Shown: positions 35,230 to 43,864, counted from the first letter of the stretch. The stretch is 64,000 bases of DNA from an uncultured Oscillospiraceae bacterium (GCA_900540275.1 UQFO01000001.1:310001-374000); one strand, 5' to 3'. Made by a program: numbers and translations. The notes: generated from the letters alone by a model not told the origin.

Positions 35230-36602
35230 TGCCAAAGGAATACCGTACAATTGAAGAAGTCGCCGGCCCGCTTATGCTCGTCAAGGACGTTGAGGACGTC
35301 CACTTCAACGACCTGGGTGAAATTGAGCTTGCAAGCGGCGAAAAGCGCCGCTGCAAGGTGCTCGAAATCAACGGCTCGGACGCGCTCGTCCAGCTGTTTG
35401 AAAACTCCGCGGGCATCAACCTTTCCGACAGCAAGGTGCGTTTTCTCGGAAGGAGCATGGAGCTTGGCGTCAGCCGGGACATGCTCAGCCGCGTATTCGA
35501 CGGCATGGGCAAGCCGATTGACGGCGGCCCTGACATCCTGCCGGAAAAGCGCCTCGATATTAACGGCCTGCCGATGAACCCGGCGGCGCGCAACTATCCG
35601 CAGGAATTCATTCAAACGGGCGTTTCCGCTATTGACGGCCTGAATACGCTCGTCAGGGGGCAGAAGCTGCCGATTTTCTCAGCCTCCGGCCTGCCGCACG
35701 CAAACCTTGCCGCGCAGATTGCGCGCCAGGCGAAGGTGCGCGGTACGAACGAGCCGTTCGCCGTTGTGTTTGCCGCGATGGGCATCACGTTCGAGGAATC
35801 GAACTTCTTTATTGAAAGCTTTAAAGAAACGGGCGCAATCGACCGCACGGTCATGTTCGTAAACCTTGCGAACGACCCCGCCATCGAGCGTATTTCCACG
35901 CCGCGTATGGCGCTGACCGCCGCCGAGTACCTCGCGTTCGACGCGGGCATGCACGTGCTCGTCATTATGACCGATATCACAAACTATGCCGACGCCCTGC
36001 GTGAGGTTTCCGCCGCGCGCAAGGAGGTTCCCGGACGAAGGGGATACCCCGGCTATATGTATACGGACCTTGCTTCCCTCTACGAACGCGCGGGAAGGCA
36101 AAAGGGCAAAAACGGCAGTATTACCCTGATTCCAATCTTAACCATGCCCGAAGACGATAAAACCCATCCGATTCCCGACCTTACCGGCTATATTACGGAA
36201 GGGCAGATTATCTTGAGCCGAGATTTGTACCGCAAGAATATTGCGCCGCCTATCGACGTACTGCCGTCTTTGAGCCGTTTGAAGGACAAGGGCATCGGCG
36301 AAGGCAAAACGCGCGCCGACCATGCCAACACGATGAACCAGCTCTTCGCGGCCTACGCCAGGGGCAAGGACGCAAAGGAGCTTATGACCATCCTTGGCGA
36401 AGCGGCGCTGACGGACATCGACAAGCTCTATGCAAAGTTTGCGGACGAATTTGAAAAGCAGTATGTCTCCCAGGGCTACGAAACAAACCGTGACATTGAA
36501 GAAACGCTCAAAATCGGCTGGAAGCTGCTGTCTATCCTGCCCAGAAGCGAGCTCAAGCGTATCAAGGACGAATACCTTGACAAATATTACGGCAAAGACT
36601 AA
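35229..36602 (+). CDS. V-type ATPase regulatory subunit B
   Basis: A 457-residue non-catalytic partner of A in the hexameric head. It has the same fold but lacks an intact P-loop, having FSASGLPHANLAAQIARQA instead. DITNYADALREVSAARKEVPGRRGYPGYMYTDL blocks (split here only by description) identify the family. It begins on the last base of the A stop codon. Confidence 0.97.
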   Translation: MPKEYRTIEEVAGPLMLVKDVEDVHFNDLGEIELASGEKRRCKVLEINGSDALVQLFENSAGINLSDSKVRFLGRSMELGVSRDMLSRVFDGMGKPIDGGPDILPEKRLDINGLPMNPAARNYPQEFIQTGVSAIDGLNTLVRGQKLPIFSASGLPHANLAAQIARQAKVRGTNEPFAVVFAAMGITFEESNFFIESFKETGAIDRTVMFVNLANDPAIERISTPRMALTAAEYLAFDAGMHVLVIMTDITNYADALREVSAARKEVPGRRGYPGYMYTDLASLYERAGRQKGKNGSITLIPILTMPEDDKTHPIPDLTGYITEGQIILSRDLYRKNIAPPIDVLPSLSRLKDKGIGEGKTRADHANTMNQLFAAYARGKDAKELMTILGEAALTDIDKLYAKFADEFEKQYVSQGYETNRDIEETLKIGWKLLSILPRSELKRIKDEYLDKYYGKD

Positions 36603-36620
36603 AAAGCGAGGTGAACGGCC

Positions 36621-37268
36621 TTGGCGTCAACCACAGTCAACCCAACCAGAATGGAGCTTACGCGCCTGAAAAAAAAGCTCGTCACCGCCATGCGCGGCCA
36701 CAAGCTTTTAAAGGATAAGCGCGATGAGCTGATGCGTCAGTTCCTCGATTTGGTTCGGGAAAATAAGGAACTGCGTGAAAAGGTAGAGCGCGGCATTGCG
36801 CAGGCGAATAAGAATTTTGTCCTGGCGCGCGCTTCTATGTCCGACGAGGTGTTAAACGCCGCTTTGCTTGCTCCGAAACAGGAGGTTTCCCTGGAGCTCA
36901 GCACGCGCAACGTCATGAGTGTCGATATCCCCGTGCTCGATTATAAAACGCGCACGCCTGACGAGAATGATATTTATTCCTACGGCTTTGCGTTCACGTC
37001 GAGCGATTTAGACGACGCGGTCAAATCGCTTTCTGATTTGCTGCCCGATATGCTCCGCCTTGCGGAGGTCGAAAAATCGTGCGAGCTGATGGCAGGCGAA
37101 ATTGAAAAAACGCGCCGCAGGGTTAACGCGCTTGAACATGTGATGATTCCACAGACACAGGAAAACATCAAGTACATCACAATGAAGCTTGACGAGAACG
37201 AGCGCAGCACGCAAATCCGCCTGATGAAGGTTAAGGATATGATGCTCAAGGAAGCACACGGCTATTAA
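36621..37268 (+). CDS. V-type ATPase central shaft subunit D
   Basis: A 215-residue coiled-coil rotor shaft. The TTG start at 36621 is preferred because GAGGTG is 9 nt upstream and the added residues ASTTVNPTRMELTRLKKKL match the conserved N-terminus of the family; the next ATG (36651) would remove it. The C-terminal helix includes VIPQTQENIKYI-like MIPQTQENIKYITMKLDE. It is the last gene of the operon. Confidence 0.95.
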   Translation: MASTTVNPTRMELTRLKKKLVTAMRGHKLLKDKRDELMRQFLDLVRENKELREKVERGIAQANKNFVLARASMSDEVLNAALLAPKQEVSLELSTRNVMSVDIPVLDYKTRTPDENDIYSYGFAFTSSDLDDAVKSLSDLLPDMLRLAEVEKSCELMAGEIEKTRRRVNALEHVMIPQTQENIKYITMKLDENERSTQIRLMKVKDMMLKEAHGY

Positions 37269-37270
37269 AC

Positions 37271-37300
37271 AAAAAGGCAGCCATATGGCTGCCTTTTTTA
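37271..37300 (+). terminator. Rho-independent terminator of the V-ATPase operon
   Basis: Stem AAAAAGGCAGCC/GGCTGCCTTTTT with a 4-nt loop, 3 nt after the subunit D stop. Confidence 0.9.
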
Positions 37301-37350
37301 AACCAATTTTTATTTTGTACAATTTTGAGTCCTGTTTTAAAACGTGCCGT

Positions 37351-37657
37351 TTCTTGGATTTCTTGATAAAACTTTCTATGTTCAATCAAAAGAGGAAAAC
37401 CATTTCGGCGGTTTCCCTCTTTTGGAATCACCTTTCCGCCGACAAGGGAAAACCTCGTCGCAGGTTTTCCCTTGACCCTTTCCAGCCGAGCAAGGGGCTG
37501 CGCCCCTTACAAACCCCACACGATAGAAACCATGCCGTTCCTCGTTTTATGTCTGGAGGCGTAGAACAGATACTGCGGGACGTTTCTGCGCCGCGCCTTC
37601 GCGCGGAGTACCTCCTAAGGTTGGTACTTTTTTGGTATGTGGAGTGCTTCGTGAGTG
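37351..37657 (+). repeat. Left inverted arm with nested hairpins
   Basis: In order: an outer tag (37351-37390, containing ATGTTCAATCAAA), hairpin 1 with GAGG...CCTC ends (37388-37423), hairpin 2 AAGGGAAAACC/GGTTTTCCCTT (37444-37473), hairpin 3 AAGGGG/CCCCTT (37492-37508) and a conserved core (37535-37657) with CAGATACTGCGGGACGTT and GGTATGTGGAGTGCTT. Each item recurs in the same order, inverted, in the right arm. No protein gene is credible here. Confidence 0.85.
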
Positions 37658-37665
37658 AAGTAATT

Positions 37666-37876
37666 TCACCAAAATTTTCTTTCATCTTTTGTCAATCCCA
37701 AAATGTAGTCAGCAGAAACATCATAGAATTTTGCAAATTTTATAATGTAGCTCGCCTTAATCTCATTTTCTCCAACTTCATACCGCCTGTATTGTTCCTG
37801 CTTTACTCCTATTGCATCGGCTATTTGCTGTGTGAAAAATTTTTTACGCTACACTTGTGTTCGTTTTTTAAGACAT
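37666..37876 (-). pseudogene. Broken XRE-family regulator
   Basis: Minus-strand codons from 37848 to the TGA at 37666-37668 encode a clear XRE helix-turn-helix domain: FFTQQIADAIGVKQEQYRRY, then EVGENEIKASYIIKFAKFYD and a usual DYILGL end. Upstream in that frame is TAG (37849-37851), preceded by a plausible start-like LKKRTQV. The only ATG (37874-37876) is one base out of frame. Thus both a frameshift and a nonsense codon separate the domain from any start, and no alternative ribosome site is visible. It is divergent from the first island ORF, as expected of an autoregulator. Confidence 0.65.
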
Positions 37877-37928
37877 TTTTAAAAAAGTATGTTATAAAGG
37901 TATAAAGAAGTGTTAAAGGAGGATGTTT

Positions 37929-38258
37929 ATGAGTGAAACGGTAGAAAAAAAGTTGCTTTCGGGGCTATTGGAGGAAACAAAACTAGATGCGGACGTACTC
38001 GAGAAAATAGGGTTTGCGAGCAGGGCGTTCTATGTGTTCCGTTCGTTTGATGTAGTGCCGTTTGGCGACTGCGAATATGAGGATTACTTTTGCCTTGCGT
38101 GTTTGACGGCAAGCCTTTCCTCCTGCGGCAGCCAGATGGAGATTGAAAGCGGCTGCGATATGATTGCCTTATGCTTGGAGCTGAGCTTAGGCATACAGGA
38201 GAAACAGGCGGTACGGAAGGACGGCATACGGAAAGAAGGGGTTCTCTGTGATACATAA
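37929..38258 (+). CDS. Unrecognised island protein 1
   Basis: A 109-residue acidic, probably cytosolic protein with six cysteines clustered in the middle (GDCEYEDYFCLACLTASL and SSCGSQMEIESGCDMIALC), and no family I recognise. AGGAGG is 6 nt before ATG 37929, so it is well equipped for translation; an ATG two codons earlier overlaps that site. It overlaps the next ORF by 11 nt, indicating a coupled pair. The cysteine spacing could bind metal, but this is only a suggestion. Confidence 0.65.
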   Translation: MSETVEKKLLSGLLEETKLDADVLEKIGFASRAFYVFRSFDVVPFGDCEYEDYFCLACLTASLSSCGSQMEIESGCDMIALCLELSLGIQEKQAVRKDGIRKEGVLCDT

Positions 38259-38640
38259 CAGCTATCTGGAAGAGCTAAACGGGCTATTGCACCGGATAGC
38301 GGAAGACCCGCACCGTCAGGGGCTTTGCGCCGAAGGAAAAGAATTACAGGGCGAAACGGAGCGCGAAGAGCTGTACCTCGATTTCAGCTACCGGAAGCTG
38401 GACGAAATAGGCTATGCCCTTTACTGCTTTGAGCGGATGCAGGCGCTCGGGGAACCGCGCCTTTCTCCTGAAGAATGGCAGGCGCTAAAGCACAGCTTTG
38501 TGCTCGGGAGCCTTGCGGTAAGCGGCGGCAGGCCGTCCCGTGAAGAAACCATTAAAAAAGCATATGGTCAGATAAAAGAAACGCTCACGCATTGCGTGGG
38601 CATAGCGTACCATACGGACAAGCAGGAGGAAGGCATATAG
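38248..38640 (+). CDS. Unrecognised island protein 2
   Basis: A 130-residue, mostly helical protein starting at GTG behind GAAGGGG. A YLDFSYRKLDEIGYALYCFE segment and a C-terminal helix (EETIKKAYGQIKETL) are its only notable features; I recognise no domain. Its stop lies 30 nt before the core of the right inverted arm. Translational coupling to island protein 1 suggests the two products act together. Confidence 0.65.
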   Translation: MIHNSYLEELNGLLHRIAEDPHRQGLCAEGKELQGETEREELYLDFSYRKLDEIGYALYCFERMQALGEPRLSPEEWQALKHSFVLGSLAVSGGRPSREETIKKAYGQIKETLTHCVGIAYHTDKQEEGI

Positions 38641-38669
38641 AAACTCCGGCGAAAGCCGCGCAAAAGTAC

Positions 38670-39017
38670 CACTCACAAAGCACTCCACATACCAAGAAAG
38701 TACCGCACCCACGAGGTACTCCGCGCGAAGGCGCGGCGCTGGAACGTCCCGCAGTATCTGTGCTACACCCCGTACATAAAACGAGGAACGGATAGTTATC
38801 TCTTAGGGGGATTTTCAAGGGGCTTCGCTCCTTGAATCGGCTGTGGAGGGATAGGCGGAGGGCGGCGCGATGCTTTGCCGCCCGTAAGCCGTAAGGGAAC
38901 CCATCGAAAGGGTTCCCTTGGAAAAGCGCTCGAAGAGGGGTTACAAAGGGGAGGAACAGCCGCAACTGTTCCCTCCCCTTTGATTGAACATAATAAGTTT
39001 TATGAAAAAACCCAAGA
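38670..39017 (-). repeat. Right inverted arm with nested hairpins
   Basis: This is the reverse-complement counterpart of the left arm. The core (38670-38791) matches the left core over about 122 nt with mostly isolated substitutions. Outside it are hairpins at 38816-38834 (AAGGGGCTTCGCTCCTT), 38893-38919 (AAGGGAACCC/GGGTTCCCTT) and 38945-38981 (AAAGGGGAGGAACAG/CTGTTCCCTCCCC), and the outer tag (38979-39017). One extra hairpin (GGCGGC/GCCGCC, 38861-38882) is unique to this arm. From 39018 to the ABC-F gene there are further AAGAAGCAG direct repeats and no gene. Confidence 0.85.
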
Positions 39018-39173
39018 AGCAGATGGTTTTCTTCAAAAAGAAAGAAGCAGGATGCTTAATAAAAACCAAGAAGCAGAACGCTTCATTTATAAACCGGGAA
39101 CAAAGGGTTTTATAAAAAATTCAACTAAAAGAATTTGCAAAAACACTTTTTGCATATAACAGGAGGTCAACGA

Positions 39174-41096
39174 GTGGCGATTCTTTCCGTTCAAAACCTG
39201 TCGCTTTCCTTTTCGGAACGCGTCCTGTTCGAGGACGTAAGCTTCGACGTGGAGGCGAAGGATAAAATCGGTTTTATCGGCGCGAACGGCGCGGGCAAAA
39301 CCACTATCTTCAAAATTATATCGGGCTTGCTGGAGCCGGGCGCGGGCGGCGTGTTCAAGGCAAAGGACGTGCGCGTCGGCTGGATGGAGCAGCACGCGAA
39401 CGCCGATAAAAGCAAAACGGTATATAACGAGCTTTTGACCGTCTTCTCCCGTTTTGAAGCGATGGAACAGCAGCTCGAAACGCTGGCGCGGCAAATCGAA
39501 GCAGACGAAAACGGCCGCGACGCGTTGATTGCGAAACAGCTTGCCCTTCACGAGCAATACGAAAACGACGGCGGGCTGACCTACAAAAGCCGCACGCGTT
39601 CGGCTTTAATGGGGCTTGGTTTTTCCGGCGCCGAAATGGAGCTGCCCTGCGGCGCGCTGTCCGGCGGACAGCTTTCAAAGCTGAGCCTTGCAAAGCTTTT
39701 GCTATCCGGCGCGAACCTGCTTTTGCTCGACGAACCGACCAACCATCTCGACATCCCATCGGTGGAATGGCTCGAGGGCTTTATCCGCGATTTCAGGGGC
39801 GCTGTCATCGTCATTTCGCATGACCGTTATTTTCTTGACGCGGTAACGAACCGCACCATTGAGCTGGAGCACCAAAGCATAGCCTCCTACAGCGGTTCCT
39901 ATACGGAATTCATGAAAAAGAAAGAAAAGATAAACGAGGACTTAAAACGCAGGTACGATAACGATATCAAAGAAATCAAGCGTATCGAGGGAATCATCGA
40001 ACAGCAGAAGCGCTGGGGGCGCGAGCGGAATTTTATTACAGCCGAAAGCAAGCAAAAGCAGGTTGACCGGCTGAAGGACGCGCTGGTAAAGCCTGACGGG
40101 GAGGTAGAGACGATTCATTTTTCGTTCAACCCCAAACGCGAAAGCGGCAACGACGTTTTAATCTGTGAGGATTTATCCAAGGCCTACGGTGAAAAAACGC
40201 TCTTTGAGCATGTAAACCTGCACATAACCAAGGGAGACCGTGTTTTCCTGCTCGGCGCAAACGGCTGCGGCAAAACGACGCTCTTCAAAATCCTGACCGG
40301 CCGTATCGAATCCGGCGGGGACGTGCGCTTCGGCGCAAACGTGGACGTTGGTTATTTCGACCAGGTGCAGTCCGACCTGCATCTTGACAAAACGGCGCTC
40401 GACGAGGTCTGGGACACGTTCCCAGGCATGACACAGACACAGGTACGCACAGCGCTCGGCTCCTTCCTGTTCAAAGGGGACGACGTGTTCAAGCCGGTAA
40501 AAGCCCTGAGCGGCGGGGAACGCGCGCGGGTCGCCCTGCTCAAGCTGATGCTCGCGGGTTCAAACTTCCTGCTGCTCGACGAGCCGACCAACCATCTCGA
40601 CACCGCCTCGCGCGAGGCGCTCGAGGACACCTTAAAGGCCTACGGCGGCACGATGTTTATCATCTCGCATGACCGTTACTTCATCAACAAGCTGGCCGGC
40701 AAGGTCATTACGCTGTCGCAAAACGGCGCGAGGGAATATCTCGGCAATTATGACAACTACCTGGAAAAGGCAAAAGGGTTGCCCTCCCCCGCGGTATCCC
40801 CTGCAAAGGAAGAAAAGCCCAAGCAGAACGAATACTTCCAGCGTAAGGAACAGCAGGCGGCAAGGCGCAGGCTCCAGACAAAGCTCAAAAATTGCGAGGC
40901 GCTGATTACACAGCTTGAAACACAGGCAAAAGGGCTTGAAAACGAGCTTAATCAGCCTGAAACGGCCTCGGATTTTGAAAAGCTTACGGAGCTTACCGCG
41001 CGGCTTGAAACCCTTCACAGGGAACAGGAGCGGCAGATGGAGCTTTGGGAGGAGATAAGCCTCTCGCTTGAGGAGTTTGAAGGGGAAGCCTTTTGA
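39174..41096 (+). CDS. ABC-F family ribosome-associated ATPase
   Basis: A 640-residue duplicated ABC protein without membrane domains. Walker A motifs are GANGAGKTT and GANGCGKTT, signature motifs LSGGQ and LSGGE, with LLDEPTNHLD twice. A basic helical linker (about 240-320) and a C-terminal coiled coil place it near the YdiF/Uup-like ABC-F group, which act on ribosomes in translation or resistance. GTG 39174 lies 7 nt after AGGAGG; the earlier in-frame TTG would give a leader-like extension lacking a site. A drug-resistance role cannot be read from sequence. Confidence 0.92.
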   Translation: MAILSVQNLSLSFSERVLFEDVSFDVEAKDKIGFIGANGAGKTTIFKIISGLLEPGAGGVFKAKDVRVGWMEQHANADKSKTVYNELLTVFSRFEAMEQQLETLARQIEADENGRDALIAKQLALHEQYENDGGLTYKSRTRSALMGLGFSGAEMELPCGALSGGQLSKLSLAKLLLSGANLLLLDEPTNHLDIPSVEWLEGFIRDFRGAVIVISHDRYFLDAVTNRTIELEHQSIASYSGSYTEFMKKKEKINEDLKRRYDNDIKEIKRIEGIIEQQKRWGRERNFITAESKQKQVDRLKDALVKPDGEVETIHFSFNPKRESGNDVLICEDLSKAYGEKTLFEHVNLHITKGDRVFLLGANGCGKTTLFKILTGRIESGGDVRFGANVDVGYFDQVQSDLHLDKTALDEVWDTFPGMTQTQVRTALGSFLFKGDDVFKPVKALSGGERARVALLKLMLAGSNFLLLDEPTNHLDTASREALEDTLKAYGGTMFIISHDRYFINKLAGKVITLSQNGAREYLGNYDNYLEKAKGLPSPAVSPAKEEKPKQNEYFQRKEQQAARRRLQTKLKNCEALITQLETQAKGLENELNQPETASDFEKLTELTARLETLHREQERQMELWEEISLSLEEFEGEAF

Positions 41097-41127
41097 AATA
41101 TATAAATCATAAAACCAGTTTTATTTC

Positions 41128-41167
41128 AAAAAAAGAGGGAAACCATTCATACGGTTTCCCTCCTTTT
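41128..41167. terminator. Bidirectional terminator between ABC-F and GNAT genes
   Basis: Stem GAGGGAAACC/GGTTTCCCTC (41135-41144 and 41153-41162) flanked by A and T runs. Its sequence closely resembles hairpin 1 of the left island arm. Confidence 0.85.
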
Positions 41168-41179
41168 ATTCGTTTGAGC

Positions 41180-41704
41180 TTACTCAAAAAATTCCCTTGA
41201 ATACTCCACGACGCCCCGTATACCGTGCAGCCCGTTTTCCAGCAATTCAATTGCCATAAAGGATTCGTCCGGAACCTCAAACGGCGCGGAGATATGGTAC
41301 CTGCTTGCGGGCACATAGCCAAACTTCGGGTAATACCCGGCATGGCCGAGCACAATAGAGCCCTTGTAGCCGAGCGCGGCCGCAATGCTGTGCCCCTCCC
41401 GGATAAGCTTACCGCCAACTCCCTGGTTCTGCGCGTCCGGTAAAACGGAGAGCGGAGCCAGCGCCAGCAGCGTATGGCCGGAGACCTTCACCTCTGTAAA
41501 GAGAATATGGCCGGCAAGCCTTCCTCCGTCCTGTACCGCGACGAGTGAAAGCTGCGGGACAAACGCTGGGCTTTTGCGCAGGCGGATAACAAGCTCCTGT
41601 TCGTCAGGCGCCGGACAGTCGTCCGCTGTAAACGCGGCCTTGACCAGATCGTAAACATGCTCGTAATCGCTGATGGTTTCCTGTCTGATCGTAATATTCA
41701 TCAT
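41180..41704 (-). CDS. GNAT N-acetyltransferase (YhbS-like)
   Basis: A 174-residue acetyltransferase. The acetyl-CoA loop reads LPDAQNQGVGGKLIREG, followed by VLGHAGYYPKFGY, a pattern of the YhbS subgroup. The acceptor is unknown. The start ATG 41704 is 6 nt after AAGGAG. It is monocistronic and shares a terminator with the convergent ABC-F gene. Confidence 0.9.
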   Translation of the reverse strand: MMNITIRQETISDYEHVYDLVKAAFTADDCPAPDEQELVIRLRKSPAFVPQLSLVAVQDGGRLAGHILFTEVKVSGHTLLALAPLSVLPDAQNQGVGGKLIREGHSIAAALGYKGSIVLGHAGYYPKFGYVPASRYHISAPFEVPDESFMAIELLENGLHGIRGVVEYSREFFE

Positions 41705-41814
41705 AAACGTCTCCTTTCCGAGCGGGTCTTGTTTACAGTGTACCACACTTTTCCTGCGTTTGTCATGAGAAATTTATCCCAATCGCACGGAAATTTACGC
41801 AAAGAAAGAAAAAA

Positions 41815-41837
41815 CGGCACGGATTTACTCCGTGCCG
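41815..41837 (-). terminator. Rho-independent terminator of the transketolase pair
   Basis: Stem CGGCACGGA/TCCGTGCCG. Read on the minus strand it is followed by a T run, downstream of the C-terminal transketolase gene. Confidence 0.85.
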
Positions 41838-41854
41838 GTAATTTTACGCATTTA

Positions 41855-42802
41855 TTATCCCTTTACAAGTCCCGAGACGACCTTTGCGATGTTCTCGCTG
41901 CAAAGGCCGAATTCTCTCAGCAGCTCCTTCGCGGGGCCGGAATGGCCGTAGCAGTCGTTCACGCCGATTTTCGTAACCGGAACGGGGCACGCCTCGCTCG
42001 TGACGGCACAAACGCTGTCGCCGAGCCCGCCAATGATATTATGCTCTTCCACCGTGACAATCCGGCCTGTTTCCTTTGCGGCCTTGATGATAATGTCGCG
42101 GTCGATGGGCTTGATGGTATGGATGTTAATAAGCCGCGCTTGAATGCCCTGCCCTTCAAGCTCGCGTACGGCGGCAAGCGCTTCGCTTACAACAAGGCCT
42201 GTCGCGACTACGGTAATATCATCACCTTCGTGCAGGGTAATACCCTTTCCGATTTTAAATTCATAGCTGCCGTCAGGGTCGTTGAAGCTGTCGATTGCCA
42301 GCCTCCCAAGGCGGATATACACGGGACCCTGGTGCTCTGCCGCCGCTTTGACGGCCTCTATCATTTCGTAATGGTCGGCGGGGTTCAGCACCACCATGCC
42401 GGGAATCGTCTTCATTAAGGCAATATCCTCACAGCACTGGTGTGTCGCGCCGTCCTCTCCGACGGAAATGCCCGCGTGCGAGCCGATGATTTTGACGTTC
42501 AGCTTCGGGTAGCCGATGGAATTGCGCACCTGCTCAAACGCCCTGCCCGTAGAGAACATGGCAAACGACGCGGCGAACGGGATTTTCCCGCAGGCGGCAA
42601 GGCCGGCGGCCACGCCCATCATATTGCATTCCGCGATGCCGCAGTCGACAAACCGGTCGGGGAACGCCTTCTGGAAAATTGAGGTTTTTGTCGCCGCGGC
42701 CAGGTCAGCGTCGAGCACGACGATATCCTTGTTCGTTTTAGCAAGCTCGCTTACCGCCATGCCAAAGCTTTCCCTGGTCGCTTTATTGATTACTCCCGCC
42801 AT
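41855..42802 (-). CDS. Transketolase, C-terminal subunit
   Basis: A 315-residue half of a split transketolase: pyrimidine-binding domain (DADLAAATKTSIFQKAFPDR, ISVGEDGATHQ) and the C-terminal domain (TVEEHNIIGGLGDSVC). With its partner it transfers two-carbon units in the pentose phosphate pathway. Its ATG overlaps the partner's stop by one base (TGATG), giving a balanced complex. A split arrangement is frequent in Clostridia and archaea. Confidence 0.95.
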   Translation of the reverse strand: MAGVINKATRESFGMAVSELAKTNKDIVVLDADLAAATKTSIFQKAFPDRFVDCGIAECNMMGVAAGLAACGKIPFAASFAMFSTGRAFEQVRNSIGYPKLNVKIIGSHAGISVGEDGATHQCCEDIALMKTIPGMVVLNPADHYEMIEAVKAAAEHQGPVYIRLGRLAIDSFNDPDGSYEFKIGKGITLHEGDDITVVATGLVVSEALAAVRELEGQGIQARLINIHTIKPIDRDIIIKAAKETGRIVTVEEHNIIGGLGDSVCAVTSEACPVPVTKIGVNDCYGHSGPAKELLREFGLCSENIAKVVSGLVKG

Positions 42803-43650
42803 CACGCATTCGCCTCCAATTCCTTTAAAGCGGCTTCAAGCTCCGCCATTGCTTTGTTGTACTGTTCTTCGTTCGGGGCCGTACCGTGCCAGCCAACCTG
42901 GTTTTCCATAAAGGAAACGCCCTTGCCCTTGACTGTTTCCGCCAGGATTGCGGTGGGCTTGCCCTTCACGGCCTTCGCCTGTTCAAAGGCTTCCTCTATC
43001 TGGGTAAAGCAGTGGCCGCATATTTTAATAACATGGAAACCGAAGGATTCAAACTTTTTATCGAGCGGCTCGATTCCGCCTACCTCTGCAACCGGGCCGT
43101 CGATTTGCAGGCCGTTGCAGTCGACGATAACGCACAGGTTGTCAAGCTCATGATGTGCCGCGAACATAGCGGCCTCCCAGACCTGGCCTTCCTCGCATTC
43201 ACCGTCGCCGAGCAGCGTATAAACCCGATAATCCTTTTGGTCAAGCTTTCCGGCAAGTGCCATGCCGCACGCCGCGGAGATACCCTGCCCGAGCGAGCCG
43301 GAACTCATATCGATGCCGGGCGTACCCTTCATATCGGGATGGCCCTGGAGCATAGCGCCCACGTGCCTGAGCTTCTCAAGTTCATCGAACGCAAAATAGC
43401 CTTTGAGCGCGAGCACCGCGTAAAGGCTTGGGCAGCAATGGCCTTTTGAAAGAACAAAGCGGTCCCTGTCCGGTTTTTTGGGGTCCTGCGGGTCTACGTT
43501 CATTTCCTTAAAATAAAGGTAGGTATAAAGGTCGGCCGCAGACAAGGAGCCGCCCGGATGGCCTGACTTTGCATGATAGGTGCCGATAACGGCGCCCATT
43601 CTCGCCTGACAGGCAAGCTTTTTGAGCGTAAGCTTTTCTGTACTGTTCAT
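42802..43650 (-). CDS. Transketolase, N-terminal subunit
   Basis: A 282-residue thiamine-diphosphate-binding half. HAKSGHPGGSLSAADLYTYL and LGDGECEEGQVWEAAMFA, followed by CNGLQIDG, are the cofactor motif blocks. ATG 43650 follows AAAGGACG; the longer open frame upstream has no ribosome site. It forms a two-gene operon with the C-terminal subunit. Confidence 0.95.
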   Translation of the reverse strand: MNSTEKLTLKKLACQARMGAVIGTYHAKSGHPGGSLSAADLYTYLYFKEMNVDPQDPKKPDRDRFVLSKGHCCPSLYAVLALKGYFAFDELEKLRHVGAMLQGHPDMKGTPGIDMSSGSLGQGISAACGMALAGKLDQKDYRVYTLLGDGECEEGQVWEAAMFAAHHELDNLCVIVDCNGLQIDGPVAEVGGIEPLDKKFESFGFHVIKICGHCFTQIEEAFEQAKAVKGKPTAILAETVKGKGVSFMENQVGWHGTAPNEEQYNKAMAELEAALKELEANA

Positions 43651-43810
43651 TTTATTCGTCCTTTCCCTGTAAGAAGTCACATGTGGAAGCAGGCGTTGCG
43701 CCGCTGTGTTCTCGCGGAACCGGAATTCCGCAACCGTTCCCATAATATCATAGATAGGTTGTGCTATTTTTCATCTGAAGCAAAAAAACACTTTAAAATG
43801 ACAAAATAAG

Positions 43811-43839
43811 TTGCGTGGGCCGTGTAATCTTGATATAAT
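43811..43839 (+). promoter_or_regulatory. Sigma-A type promoter of coaX
   Basis: TTGCGT (43811-43816) and TATAAT (43834-43839), 17 nt apart, 25 nt before the coaX start. Confidence 0.7.
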
Positions 43840-43864
43840 CAGGTAGTTAAAGGAGGCGCGTTTC

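Larger units (their letters stand above)
37351..39017. mobile_element. Candidate inverted-repeat-bounded island with two small ORFs
   Basis: A 1.67-kb segment between the V-ATPase terminator and the ABC-F gene is bounded by two long, divergent but collinear inverted arms (37351-37657 and 38670-39017). Inside are a broken XRE regulator (-) and two overlapping unrecognised ORFs (+). There is no transposase, integrase or recombinase, so if it moves it must be mobilised in trans, or it may be a fossil. Target-site duplications could not be established by eye. The name 'mobile element' is inference from architecture only. Confidence 0.45.

Noticed and set aside
37285..37905. 206-codon plus-strand open frame after the V-ATPase operon
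   Set aside because: It starts inside the operon terminator, runs through the left inverted arm and its hairpins and antisense to the XRE remnant, and has no ribosome site. The translation is not protein-like.
38592..38965. Open frames on both strands in the right inverted arm
   Set aside because: They follow hairpin stems and repeated DNA, lack ribosome sites, and are not shared in frame with the left arm.
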